Positions 1-7,306 of a stretch of 64,000 nt of DNA are shown here, piece by piece. Where the stretch lies: positions 1-64,000 of the forward strand of contig NZ_BJNE01000002.1 of assembly GCF_006539525.1 (NCBI RefSeq), in the 5' to 3' direction. The notes under the pieces were generated by a model. It was not told the origin of the DNA. It did no database searches and worked only from the letters and a program-made list of their open reading frames with translations. Origin of the DNA: Glutamicibacter nicotianae (lineage in GTDB: Bacteria > Actinomycetota > Actinomycetes > Actinomycetales > Micrococcaceae). Position 1 is the first letter of the stretch. Each line of letters starts with the position of its first letter. Made by a program: the position numbers and the translations under genes.

Positions 1-1
1 T

Positions 2-1366
2 AGCCAATCAACCGAGCGTGCCGAGTCCACCATCTATGCTCCGCAGTATCTTGCCACCACCCTTGGCATGTTCGTGCTCGTCTTCCTGGTCGCCTTCGAA
101 TCCATGGCCGTGACGACGGTGATGCCGCTGGTCAGCGAGCTGCTGGACGGTGAACGCTACTTCGCGCTGGCCTTTGCCGCACCGATCGCCAGCGGCATGC
201 TGGGGATGGTGGCCGCCGGAGAAGTCACCGACCGGTGGGGGCCGAAGCACCCGCTGTTCATCGCCGTTGCCGTATTCTGCGTTGGGCTGCTGATCTGCGG
301 TTCGGCCGAGAACATGCAGGCCCTGATTGCCGGGCGCGTCTTGCAGGGAATCGGCGGTGGCGCGATCACCGTCGCCATCTACGTGCTTATTGCCCGGGCG
401 TACCCCGGGCACCTGCACTCGAAGATCTTCGCCCTGTTCGCTACCGCCTGGGTGATCCCGGCGATGATCGGCCCCTGGATGGCAGGCCTGATCGCGGTGC
501 ACCTCGGCTGGCGCTGGGTGTTCTCCGGAGTGGCGGTGCTGGTGGTTCTCGCGTTTTGCGGGGTCGTGCCGGCATTGAAGTCGTTGAGCTCGACGCGCAA
601 TCCTGACCTGGGGCCGATTTCCGCCAAGCGGCTGGTGCTGGCCGGCCTGACCGGGCTGTCTGTCATCTGCATGAACCTGCTCGGAAATGCGCAGGGCCGC
701 TGGTCCCTGCTCGGGCTGATCCTGGCGCTGGCGGTAGCCCTGGCCGCGGTTCGCCCGCTGCTGCCCAAGGGCACATTCAGCTTGGCCAGGGGACTGCCGT
801 CCACCATCATGACCCGCATCCTCGTTGCTGGCGCCTTCTTCGGCGTGGAAGTCTACCTGCCCTACCTGCTGCGCGAGGATTATCACTTGGGCCCCGACCG
901 GGCCGGCCTGATCCTGACGGCGTCGGCACTGTGCTGGTCGGTGGGCTCATGGCTGCAGGGAAAGCTGGGGGAGAAGGTGGAATCCTCCACCTGCATCACC
1001 GTGGGGGCGATTGCCGGCTGCATAGCGATTTCAACTGCATTGGCTACCGCGGTCTTCCATCCGCCGGTGCTCGTGCTGGTCTGCGGATGGGCTGTGGGCG
1101 GCTTCGGCATGGGCATGATCTTCCCGAGGCAAAACGTGAACATGCTGGCCCTGTCCGCCAAGGACGAGCAGGGATTCAACTCATCGGCAATGACCGTGGC
1201 CGACTCCCTGGGCAATGCCGGGGTCACTGCCATCGGAGGGGTCATCTTCGCAATGGCCGCCACCGGCATGGGGTTCATCTCGGTATTCAGCTTCAGCCTC
1301 TTGCTGGTGCTCGTCCTGATCGCGATCTCGCCGCGCACCAAAGCTGTTGCGCGGCCGGCAGCCTGA
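2..1366 (+). CDS. MFS transporter, 5' end outside window
   Basis: Major facilitator superfamily permease, probably a drug or metabolite exporter in the cytoplasmic membrane. The frame is open to the left edge, and 22 residues precede the first in-window ATG at 68 without a stop, so the true start probably lies upstream. The first visible helix carries FESMAVTTVMP, a typical TM1 motif of MFS exporters, followed by the loop motif GEVTDRWGPK between TM2 and TM3. About 12 to 14 hydrophobic segments follow. The substrate cannot be told. The stop is 13 bases before the next gene. Confidence 0.85.
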   Translation, partial: SQSTERAESTIYAPQYLATTLGMFVLVFLVAFESMAVTTVMPLVSELLDGERYFALAFAAPIASGMLGMVAAGEVTDRWGPKHPLFIAVAVFCVGLLICGSAENMQALIAGRVLQGIGGGAITVAIYVLIARAYPGHLHSKIFALFATAWVIPAMIGPWMAGLIAVHLGWRWVFSGVAVLVVLAFCGVVPALKSLSSTRNPDLGPISAKRLVLAGLTGLSVICMNLLGNAQGRWSLLGLILALAVALAAVRPLLPKGTFSLARGLPSTIMTRILVAGAFFGVEVYLPYLLREDYHLGPDRAGLILTASALCWSVGSWLQGKLGEKVESSTCITVGAIAGCIAISTALATAVFHPPVLVLVCGWAVGGFGMGMIFPRQNVNMLALSAKDEQGFNSSAMTVADSLGNAGVTAIGGVIFAMAATGMGFISVFSFSLLLVLVLIAISPRTKAVARPAA

Positions 1367-1379
1367 CTACGCTGGGGTC

Positions 1380-1568
1380 ATGGGCACCGAGCTTCCGAAA
1401 ACCAGCAACCCCGCGGCCAGGGCCTTCGAGCAGGCCGGCATCACCAGCCTCGAGCAGGCGGGGCAGGCCGGCGCCGCGGCGCTGCTCGCACTGCACGGCG
1501 TGGGTCCGAAAGCCATCCGCCTCCTGAGCGAAGAGCTGGCCGCGCGAGGCCTGGAGATGAATCCTTGA
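1380..1568 (+). CDS. small helix-hairpin-helix protein
   Basis: A 62-residue protein starting at ATG 1380, 13 bases after the MFS stop and probably co-transcribed with it. The core, around residues 25-45, reads LLALHGVGPKAIRLL, a helix-hairpin-helix with the GVGPKA turn that contacts the DNA backbone in many nucleic-acid enzymes. It consists of little else, so it is a stand-alone HhH unit of unknown function. Starts further upstream in the same frame would overlap the MFS gene and lack support. Confidence 0.6.
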   Translation: MGTELPKTSNPAARAFEQAGITSLEQAGQAGAAALLALHGVGPKAIRLLSEELAARGLEMNP

Positions 1569-1578
1569 ACTGCCCGGA

Positions 1579-1911
1579 TCAGCCGCGCGGCAGGATCTCC
1601 AGATGGTGCTTTTCCGGTTTCACCAGATGCTTCGCGTACTCGGTGTGCTTGGCAACGTAGGCCTTCACGTACGGGCAGACCGGAACGATCCTGGCGCCGC
1701 TGGCGATGGTGTTCTCCAGCGCGAATTTCACCATGATGCCGGCCAGCCCTTGCCCGCCATATTCCTCATCCACGGTGGTGTGGAAGAAAATCCGCTCGAC
1801 TCCTTCTGAACCGTCGAAATCGCGGTAGTGCGCCGCGCCGATCATCTTCCCGTCATCATCGAGGGCGAAACGCTGGCGCTCGGGCAGGAAAACTGGCTTG
1901 ATATCGCTCAT
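1579..1911 (-). CDS. GNAT-like N-acetyltransferase
   Basis: A 110-residue protein of the short GNAT-type acetyltransferase group (YidJ/GNAT_2-like). The acetyl-CoA binding stretch is visible as EEYGGQGLAGIMVKFAL near residues 49-65, a variant of the R/Q-x-x-G-x-G/A loop, followed by the family's CPYVKAYVAKHTEY helix. The start ATG at 1911 has an AAGGAG ribosome site a few bases upstream. It converges on the HhH gene and follows the pirin gene on the same strand. The substrate is unknown. Confidence 0.8.
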   Translation of the reverse strand: MSDIKPVFLPERQRFALDDDGKMIGAAHYRDFDGSEGVERIFFHTTVDEEYGGQGLAGIMVKFALENTIASGARIVPVCPYVKAYVAKHTEYAKHLVKPEKHHLEILPRG

Positions 1912-1928
1912 GGAAAGCTCCTTGGTGG

Positions 1929-2930
1929 CTAGGCTGGGTTCACCCGCGGGCGAAGGCGAACGGTAGGAAGCGCCGGGGCCGGCAGGGCTGCCGGGGTATC
2001 AGGCGGGAATGGCCCGAAGCGGTCCTCGGAGGCGTCCCCGGGCTCCGCCCCGATTTCGGCTTGCCACTGCGCGCGGAAGGCGAGGACTTCCTCATGGGTG
2101 CGGCCCACGAAGTTCCACCACATCAGGATGTCTTCCTTCAGCGGTTCACCGCCGATGAGCAGTGCCAGCACCGGCTGGTCGCCGGACCTCAGGTGCAGGG
2201 TCTTGCACCCGGCCTGCACGAATCCCAGATCGCGCGGGGCGAGCTCATGGCCGTTGACTTCGAGGCTGCCGGAGTCCAAAAGGATCCCGTGCTCATGGTG
2301 CTCGGGAACCACGACGTGGATTTCGGTATTCGGCTCGAGGCGCAATTCCGCGCCGCCGAGCTCGGTGTGGGTCTTCACCGGGGAGGCGGAAGATTGCCCA
2401 GCTACCGCGTAGGTTCCCAGGAATACCGATAGCGACCAGCCCTCGGCAGTCAGCGGTTCCGGGCGGTAGTTCTCGAAGGTATGCTCCATGTCCCGCGCAT
2501 GATCGGGCAGCGCGGTCCATAGCTGGGCGCCGTGGAGGATGGTGGTGTCCTCGGTGAGGATCTCCGAATGGCTGATTCCGTGGCCGGCGGTCATCAGGTT
2601 GACCTCGCCCGGGCGCACGGTTGCCTTGAAGCCGGCAGAATCCATGTGGTTGATCTCGCCGGTGAAGAGCCAGGAGACGGTCTGCAATCCGGTATGCGGG
2701 TGCCGGGGCACGTTCATCCCGCCGGTGACCTTGACGTCGTCCGGACCGTAATGGTCAAGGAAGCACCAGGCGCCAATCAGGCTGCGCTGCTTTTGCGGCA
2801 GCGTGCGGAAGACAGTCATGGCCCGCGGGCCGCCCAGCGGCACTTCGCGTGGCTCGAGGATTTCAACCTCTGCCCCGGAGCGCAGTGCATGGCAGTCGAT
2901 CTCCTGCGGACTCTGCTCGAGATTGCTCAT
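1929..2930 (-). CDS. pirin family protein
   Basis: A 333-residue bicupin of the pirin family. These are metal-binding cytosolic proteins, some with quercetin dioxygenase activity and others acting as regulators. The N-terminal cupin carries the metal ligands in RHPHTGLQ (about residues 76-83) and TAGHGISHSE (about 114-123). The C-terminal half has the second, degenerate cupin. The gene is divergent from the OhrR-type regulator, separated by about 170 bases, so the regulator may control it. No strong ribosome site is visible before the ATG. Confidence 0.88.
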   Translation of the reverse strand: MSNLEQSPQEIDCHALRSGAEVEILEPREVPLGGPRAMTVFRTLPQKQRSLIGAWCFLDHYGPDDVKVTGGMNVPRHPHTGLQTVSWLFTGEINHMDSAGFKATVRPGEVNLMTAGHGISHSEILTEDTTILHGAQLWTALPDHARDMEHTFENYRPEPLTAEGWSLSVFLGTYAVAGQSSASPVKTHTELGGAELRLEPNTEIHVVVPEHHEHGILLDSGSLEVNGHELAPRDLGFVQAGCKTLHLRSGDQPVLALLIGGEPLKEDILMWWNFVGRTHEEVLAFRAQWQAEIGAEPGDASEDRFGPFPPDTPAALPAPALPTVRLRPRVNPA

Positions 2931-3099
2931 AGGCCAAGGCTATTCACTGCGGCCCGTTTTGACTACTCGATCCGCTATTTTCCATGTCGCCGGAAGCCAT
3001 GCCTTTCCGGTGCGCGGGCTTGGGCCCGGCAGCGAAGTTTTCGGCCGGGGTACGATCGATGCAGTGGTATTAGGCGTCTTTCAAGGAGCTTGCAGCAAC

Positions 3100-3561
3100 G
3101 TGGACAGTGCAATTCTTCGCGACGAAGATCTTCTCAAGCTGGAAAAGCAGGTCTGCTTCGGCCTGGCCGTGGCCTCGCGGTCGGTGATCTCGGCGTACAA
3201 GCCCGTGCTGGATCCGCTGGGGCTGACTCATCCGCAGTACCTGGTGATGCTGGCCCTCTGGGATCTGGGACCGATGAGTGCCAGTACCCTCAGCGGGCAC
3301 CTGCATCTGGATCCGGGAACGCTCTCGCCGCTGGTCAAGCGGCTGGAAACCGCCGGGCTGGTAGCCAAGACGAAGAACCCGGACGATGAGCGGGCAGTGG
3401 TCATCCAGCCCACGGAGAAGGGCGCAGCGCTGCGTGCCGAAGCGGTGCAGGTGCCCCGAGAGATGATGGCCCGGCTTGCCCTCTCGGAGAAGGATGTCCT
3501 GGAACTGCGCAGCATCCTGGACCGCATGATCGCCGCTGGTGCGAACGCTCCGAAGAGCTAG
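3100..3561 (+). CDS. ohrR: MarR family regulator, OhrR type
   Basis: A 153-residue winged-helix regulator. GTG 3100 is chosen because AAGGAG ends 11 bases upstream; longer starts in this frame run into the divergent pirin gene. Near the N-terminus, EKQVCFGLAVASRSV holds the lone reactive cysteine (residue 19) at the position used by organic-peroxide sensors of the OhrR group. LTHPQYLVMLALWDLG and the winged-helix DERAVVIQPTEKG follow the same family. No ohr peroxidase gene is adjacent, which is unusual; the divergent pirin gene or the palindrome just downstream may be its target instead. Confidence 0.85.
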   Translation: MDSAILRDEDLLKLEKQVCFGLAVASRSVISAYKPVLDPLGLTHPQYLVMLALWDLGPMSASTLSGHLHLDPGTLSPLVKRLETAGLVAKTKNPDDERAVVIQPTEKGAALRAEAVQVPREMMARLALSEKDVLELRSILDRMIAAGANAPKS

Positions 3562-3568
3562 GCCCAAT

Positions 3569-3588
3569 TTAGTTGGTGCACCAACTAA
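3569..3588. promoter_or_regulatory. 20-bp perfect palindrome, candidate operator
   Basis: TTAGTTGGTGCACCAACTAA reads the same on both strands. It begins 8 bases after the ohrR-type stop. A possible -10, TATGAT, lies at 3594-3599, and a poor -35 would fall inside the palindrome. This fits an operator for a dimeric MarR- or TetR-type repressor acting on the small gene at 3647. Confidence 0.6.
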
Positions 3589-3646
3589 TGACGTATGATT
3601 GATGTGCCAGCACTTGCACGTCAGATGACCGAAGAGGACGACGATC

Positions 3647-3904
3647 ATGGATGAATCACCCCTGCCGATCATTTCCGATACCACCGGACTGAGCGTCGGC
3701 TACCGTATCTTCTGGCGCCTGAAGTACCTGGGATTGTCGATCTTCGGTCCCGCCGAGCGCCGCGTCCTGGCCAGCCCGCGCGAACGCATCAAATGGGATC
3801 GCGCCATGAAGGTCATGCGCGCCCATGAAGCCGCCGGAACCCTGCCGGATGAGCAAACGCTGTACACCGTGAGCCGCATGGAGCCCCGCCGCCCGCAAGG
3901 CTAG
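3647..3904 (+). CDS. hypothetical protein, 85 aa
   Basis: A small, basic 85-residue protein that I do not recognise. It begins with a short acidic stretch, then GYRIFWRLKYLGLSIFGPAERR, an amphipathic helix that could lie on a membrane, then a charged C-terminus. A palindrome and a plausible -10 box lie 50-80 bases upstream, so it probably has its own regulated promoter. It stands alone between the MarR gene and the START-like gene. Confidence 0.55.
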   Translation: MDESPLPIISDTTGLSVGYRIFWRLKYLGLSIFGPAERRVLASPRERIKWDRAMKVMRAHEAAGTLPDEQTLYTVSRMEPRRPQG

Positions 3905-3949
3905 CCCGCGCAGCTGAGCCCGAAAGCGGGCCGCGATAGAATTGAACCC

Positions 3950-4399
3950 ATGGAATCGATGACTGAGCTTGTAGTCGCCCGGCAGTTTTCCGCACCGAAG
4001 AACGCCGTCTGGGCTGCCTTTGTCGAACCGGAAATCATCGCCCAATGGTGGGGGCCGGAGGGCTGGCTGGTCGAGGAAGATTCCGTCGTCTTCGAAGCCA
4101 AGGTCGGCGGCCGGCATGAGCTGAACATGGTGCAGGCAGGGAACCCGGAAGCCAGGGTGCCGCTCAAGGCGGTGCTGACCGCCTTCGACGAGTACGAGTG
4201 CCTGGCCAGCGCCGACGGCCCGCACGAAATGACCTTGGACCTGGTAATCGAGACCCGCATCGAATTCAAGGAATTCGCCGGCCAGACCATGCTCACGCTG
4301 ACCCAAACCCCCTTGCCGCATGAGGTGATCGAGTCTAGCACCCAGGCATGGCACTCGGCTTTCGCGAAGCTCGAAGCGCTGCTGGCAGAATACTTCTAG
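3950..4399 (+). CDS. SRPBCC / AHSA1-domain protein
   Basis: A 149-residue START-fold (SRPBCC) protein of the AHSA1 group. The signature is visible: an N-terminal strand with RQFSAPKNAVWAAFVEPE, then IAQWWGPEGW around residues 31-40, the conserved W-W-G-P motif. It ends with a long C-terminal helix (STQAWHSAFAKLEALLAEY). Such proteins bind small hydrophobic ligands and are often encoded near regulators; the role here is unknown. It converges on the NTF2-like gene with only three bases between the stops. Confidence 0.88.
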   Translation: MESMTELVVARQFSAPKNAVWAAFVEPEIIAQWWGPEGWLVEEDSVVFEAKVGGRHELNMVQAGNPEARVPLKAVLTAFDEYECLASADGPHEMTLDLVIETRIEFKEFAGQTMLTLTQTPLPHEVIESSTQAWHSAFAKLEALLAEYF

Positions 4400-4402
4400 G
4401 CC

Positions 4403-4786
4403 CTACTGCGCAGCAGCGGAAGAAGCGGCGAAATAGCTGCGCACGCCGACCAGCTTCGCTGCCTTGCCGGCCGAGGCGAACCGCAGCACGTGGCTGAAGG
4501 GAGTTTCCCTGCCGCCACTGGTGAAGATCCCGTCCGCGCTGCCTTCCTTGCCGTGGGTGAGGATGCTCAGGAAGAGCACTCTGCTGGTCTCGGGGCGAGC
4601 TTGGACCCACTGTTCCACCGCGTCGCGTCCATGCAGGGCCTGCTCGCCCGGGAACTCCCACACCACATCCTCGGCAAGCCACTGGCGCAGTTCTGCCAGG
4701 TCCTTGCCGTGCAGCGCAGCCAGCAGCCCCATGATGATCTGATGGCGCGGGGCGTTGCCGCAGGTCGCCGGGGTCTCAACTTCCAT
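4403..4786 (-). CDS. NTF2-like / SnoaL-like protein
   Basis: A 127-residue cone-fold protein of the NTF2-like, ketosteroid-isomerase-like superfamily. LLAALHGKDLAELRQWLAEDVVWEFPGEQALHGRDAV matches the usual helix pair plus the conserved W-x-F/x-P-G segment and the G-R-D-A turn. No catalytic assignment is possible. A GAGGAGG ribosome site precedes the ATG at 4786. It lies downstream of the SDR gene on the same strand with about 30 bases between and may be its operon partner. Confidence 0.75.
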   Translation of the reverse strand: MEVETPATCGNAPRHQIIMGLLAALHGKDLAELRQWLAEDVVWEFPGEQALHGRDAVEQWVQARPETSRVLFLSILTHGKEGSADGIFTSGGRETPFSHVLRFASAGKAAKLVGVRSYFAASSAAAQ

Positions 4787-4815
4787 GCCCGGTCCTCCTC
4801 GATGATGCCCGCGGC

Positions 4816-5580
4816 CTAGCCTCGCCCGATGTAGGGCATGCCGCCAGCGGTGATGGTGAATTGGTTGATGGACGTGCCCAATGGAACTCCGGCGATGTAT
4901 GCAACGGCTTCAGCGGCTTCGGCCAGCGGGAAGGTCGGCTCGACGAGCCGATGTCCACTGGGCTGCAAGGCTCCCTCGGTGGCGCCGAAATCATCGAGCA
5001 GGTCGCTGGCGGTGTTGCCGATATCGATCTGGGTGGCCCTGATCCGGTGCTCGCGCCCATCGAGTTCAAGGCATTTGGTCAGGCCGGCGATGCCGTGCTT
5101 GGTGACGGTATAGGCAACGGAGTTCACGCGCGGCACCTGCGCCGAAATCGACCCGTTGTTGATGATGCGTCCCCCGCCGTGCGCCTTGAAGTGGGTGAAC
5201 GCCGCCCGGGCGGCGTTGATGGCTCCGGTGAGGTTGATCCGGCACACCTCATCCCACTGGGCAGGGTCCAGCTCGTCGATGGCTGCCGGGGGACCGAAGA
5301 TCCCTGCATTATTGAACAGCACGTCGACCGATCCGAAACGCTCGGCGGCTGCGGCAAACAGCTGATCCACGGCCTGCGGATCACTGACATCGGTGGGGAC
5401 CACCAGGGCGGAGCCATGTCCTTGCGCCGTCTCGTGCAGCTTCTGCGCGGTGCGCCCGGCGAGCACCACATTCCATCCCTGCTCCAGCAGCAGGCGGGCG
5501 GTGGTGCGGCCGATGCCTGATCCTGCACCGGTGATGACGATGGTGCGCGGGGCGTGCGGGGCGTTAGATGCTTGGGACAT
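4816..5580 (-). CDS. SDR family oxidoreductase
   Basis: A 254-residue short-chain dehydrogenase/reductase. The cofactor loop TGAGSGIGRT sits near residue 20, the NNAG motif in DVLFNNAGIFG, the catalytic serine in NNGSISAQ, and the YxxxK pair in VAYTVTKHGIAG. These are the classical SDR tetrad elements. ATG 5580 is preferred over the longer frame because AAGGAG ends five bases upstream. The substrate is not predictable. It forms a small unit with the NTF2-like gene downstream. Confidence 0.92.
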   Translation of the reverse strand: MSQASNAPHAPRTIVITGAGSGIGRTTARLLLEQGWNVVLAGRTAQKLHETAQGHGSALVVPTDVSDPQAVDQLFAAAAERFGSVDVLFNNAGIFGPPAAIDELDPAQWDEVCRINLTGAINAARAAFTHFKAHGGGRIINNGSISAQVPRVNSVAYTVTKHGIAGLTKCLELDGREHRIRATQIDIGNTASDLLDDFGATEGALQPSGHRLVEPTFPLAEAAEAVAYIAGVPLGTSINQFTITAGGMPYIGRG

Positions 5581-5779
5581 CAATTCTCCTTGCGGAAATC
5601 TCAACGGCATTAGGGTGAGGCGCGTGGTCCCATCCTAGGAATTCGGGCCGCGAAACCCCAGTTTTCTTCTGCATGTTGCGTCGCATCCCCGGCCGCGTTT
5701 CCCGGATCAGCCTGGCCGGCTACTAACCTTGAAGTGGCCAATTCGCGCAATCCGGGCCGAATATCCCCGAAGGAGTCTT

Positions 5780-6796
5780 GTGTTCCTCGACGTGCTTTAT
5801 GGCGTGCTGCCGCTGTTCTTCGTCATGCTCATCGGCTACGCCGCCAGCCATGCTCCCAAGTTCCCGGCCAACGTGGAACCAGCACTGAACGTATTCGTCT
5901 TCTATGTCGCCCTGCCGGCCCTGCTCTACAAGGTGGTGGCCCGGGCGGACATCAGCGACGGCGTGCCGTTCGCATTCCTGTGGATCAGCATCGTCTCGGC
6001 ACTCGTGTTCGCGCTAATCAGCTGGCTGGCTTTCCGCTATCTGCTGCGCGCAGACCGGGCGCGGGCGCTCGCCGGCATGCTGGCCACCAGCTTTGGCAAC
6101 GTCTCGTATCTGGGCATCCCGATCGTCCTGGGCGTGATGGGAACCGAAGCCGGTTTCGCGGCGGGCATGGGGCAACTGGTCCACAACATCATCTTCATGG
6201 TCGGGTTCCCCATCCTCGCCCAAATCGTCCTGCCCCACGCAGGCGGAGGAGAGCACAAGGCCAGTGCTGCGCGCATTGCCCGAACCGTGCGCAACGCCCT
6301 GGTCTGCAGCCCGGTCACCTGGGCGATGCTCGTCGGCGGGGCGGTAGCAATCTTCGCAGTGCCGGTGCCGCAGCCGGTGGACGACACCATCGACCTGGTG
6401 GCCGCCGCGGCTGCTCCGGGCGCGCTCTTCGTCATCGGCATGTCGCTGAAGCGGACCATTGACCGAGCACGTTCCAGGCGCCGGGCGCCGGCGGCCGCGG
6501 ACGGTACCGCGCCAGCAGCCCGTTGGGCGAAAATTTCCATCGCCACCATGGTCGTGGGCAAGCTCGTGGCATTCCCCGTGCTGGTGGTGGCCATGCTGCT
6601 TGCCTTCGCCCCTGAGCTTGACCGCATCTGGTTCAATTCGGCGGTGCTCATGGCGGCCATGCCGGTGAGCGCGACCGCCTACATCATGGCGCAAAACGAC
6701 ACCGGGGATGGCGAACCGACCGCGGTAGCCATCGTCATCACCTGCGTCCTGTCGGTCATAGCATTGCCGGTGCTGGCGCAGCTGGCGCTGAAGTAG
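5780..6796 (+). CDS. AEC (auxin efflux carrier) family transporter
   Basis: A membrane protein of about 338 residues in the AEC family. These carriers move organic acids or auxin-like anions out of the cell. It has about ten hydrophobic segments in two halves joined by a charged loop (around residues 225-255, KRTIDRARSRRRAPAAADG). LPALLYKVVARADIS and GNVSYLGIPIVLGVMG are typical of the family. GTG 5780 is chosen for the AAGGAG four bases upstream and because it starts directly with the first hydrophobic helix. The substrate is unknown. Confidence 0.85.
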   Translation: MFLDVLYGVLPLFFVMLIGYAASHAPKFPANVEPALNVFVFYVALPALLYKVVARADISDGVPFAFLWISIVSALVFALISWLAFRYLLRADRARALAGMLATSFGNVSYLGIPIVLGVMGTEAGFAAGMGQLVHNIIFMVGFPILAQIVLPHAGGGEHKASAARIARTVRNALVCSPVTWAMLVGGAVAIFAVPVPQPVDDTIDLVAAAAAPGALFVIGMSLKRTIDRARSRRRAPAAADGTAPAARWAKISIATMVVGKLVAFPVLVVAMLLAFAPELDRIWFNSAVLMAAMPVSATAYIMAQNDTGDGEPTAVAIVITCVLSVIALPVLAQLALK

Positions 6797-6902
6797 CCTT
6801 CCGCGCAGTCCTTGACCTTTGCCCCGACCGGGGACAGGCTGGTAGCACCACATGCCAACCGGCGAGGAGCTTCCAGCCGCAGAGATGAGATGCAGGGATT
6901 GA

Positions 6903-7238
6903 ATGATGAAGTTTTCGCTGACCGCCATCGCCCGGGCCCAGCTGCGCGATGCCGAGAACGCCGGCAATGGCCGCGCCGCCAGCACGGTGTTCGGAGGCCA
7001 TGAGCACACGCTGCGCCAAACTGTCATCGGGATCAAGGCCGGCACCGAGCTGCAGGAGCATGCGAATCCCGGCGAAGCGACACTGCTGGTCCTCGACGGA
7101 AGGGTCACCGTCTCATCGATGGGCAACCAGTGGGAGGGGCGCAGCCAGGATCTGATCGTGCTGCCCGAAGGGCGGCTGAAAATCAGCGCTACCGAGGATT
7201 CCAGCGTGCTGCTCACGGTGGCCAAGACCGATCGCTAG
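6903..7238 (+). CDS. cupin-domain protein
   Basis: A 111-residue single cupin. The motif order is visible but partly degenerate: KAGTELQEHANPGEATLLVLDGRVTV in the middle, where one histidine and one glutamate remain of the metal site, and LIVLPEGRLKISA at the second motif, with no second histidine. It may therefore bind ligand without catalysis. ATG 6903 and ATG 6906 are both possible. A strong terminator follows. Confidence 0.75.
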   Translation: MMKFSLTAIARAQLRDAENAGNGRAASTVFGGHEHTLRQTVIGIKAGTELQEHANPGEATLLVLDGRVTVSSMGNQWEGRSQDLIVLPEGRLKISATEDSSVLLTVAKTDR

Positions 7239-7250
7239 GCGGAAGCGAAC

Positions 7251-7284
7251 TGCGGGCCAGTCCACATCAATGGACTGGCCCGCA
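7251..7284. terminator. bidirectional hairpin terminator
   Basis: A perfect 14-bp stem (TGCGGGCCAGTCCA and its complement) with a 6-base loop lies between the convergent cupin gene and the YhgE-like gene. There is only a short T run on the plus side. Confidence 0.8.
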
Positions 7285-7306
7285 TTTGCCGGGGGAGGAG
7301 GACTGG

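Noticed and set aside
8-886. Long minus-strand open frame opposite the MFS gene
   Set aside because: The translation is rich in G, R, H, Q and D without a fold pattern, as expected for the shadow of a GC-rich gene. The plus strand clearly encodes MFS helices.
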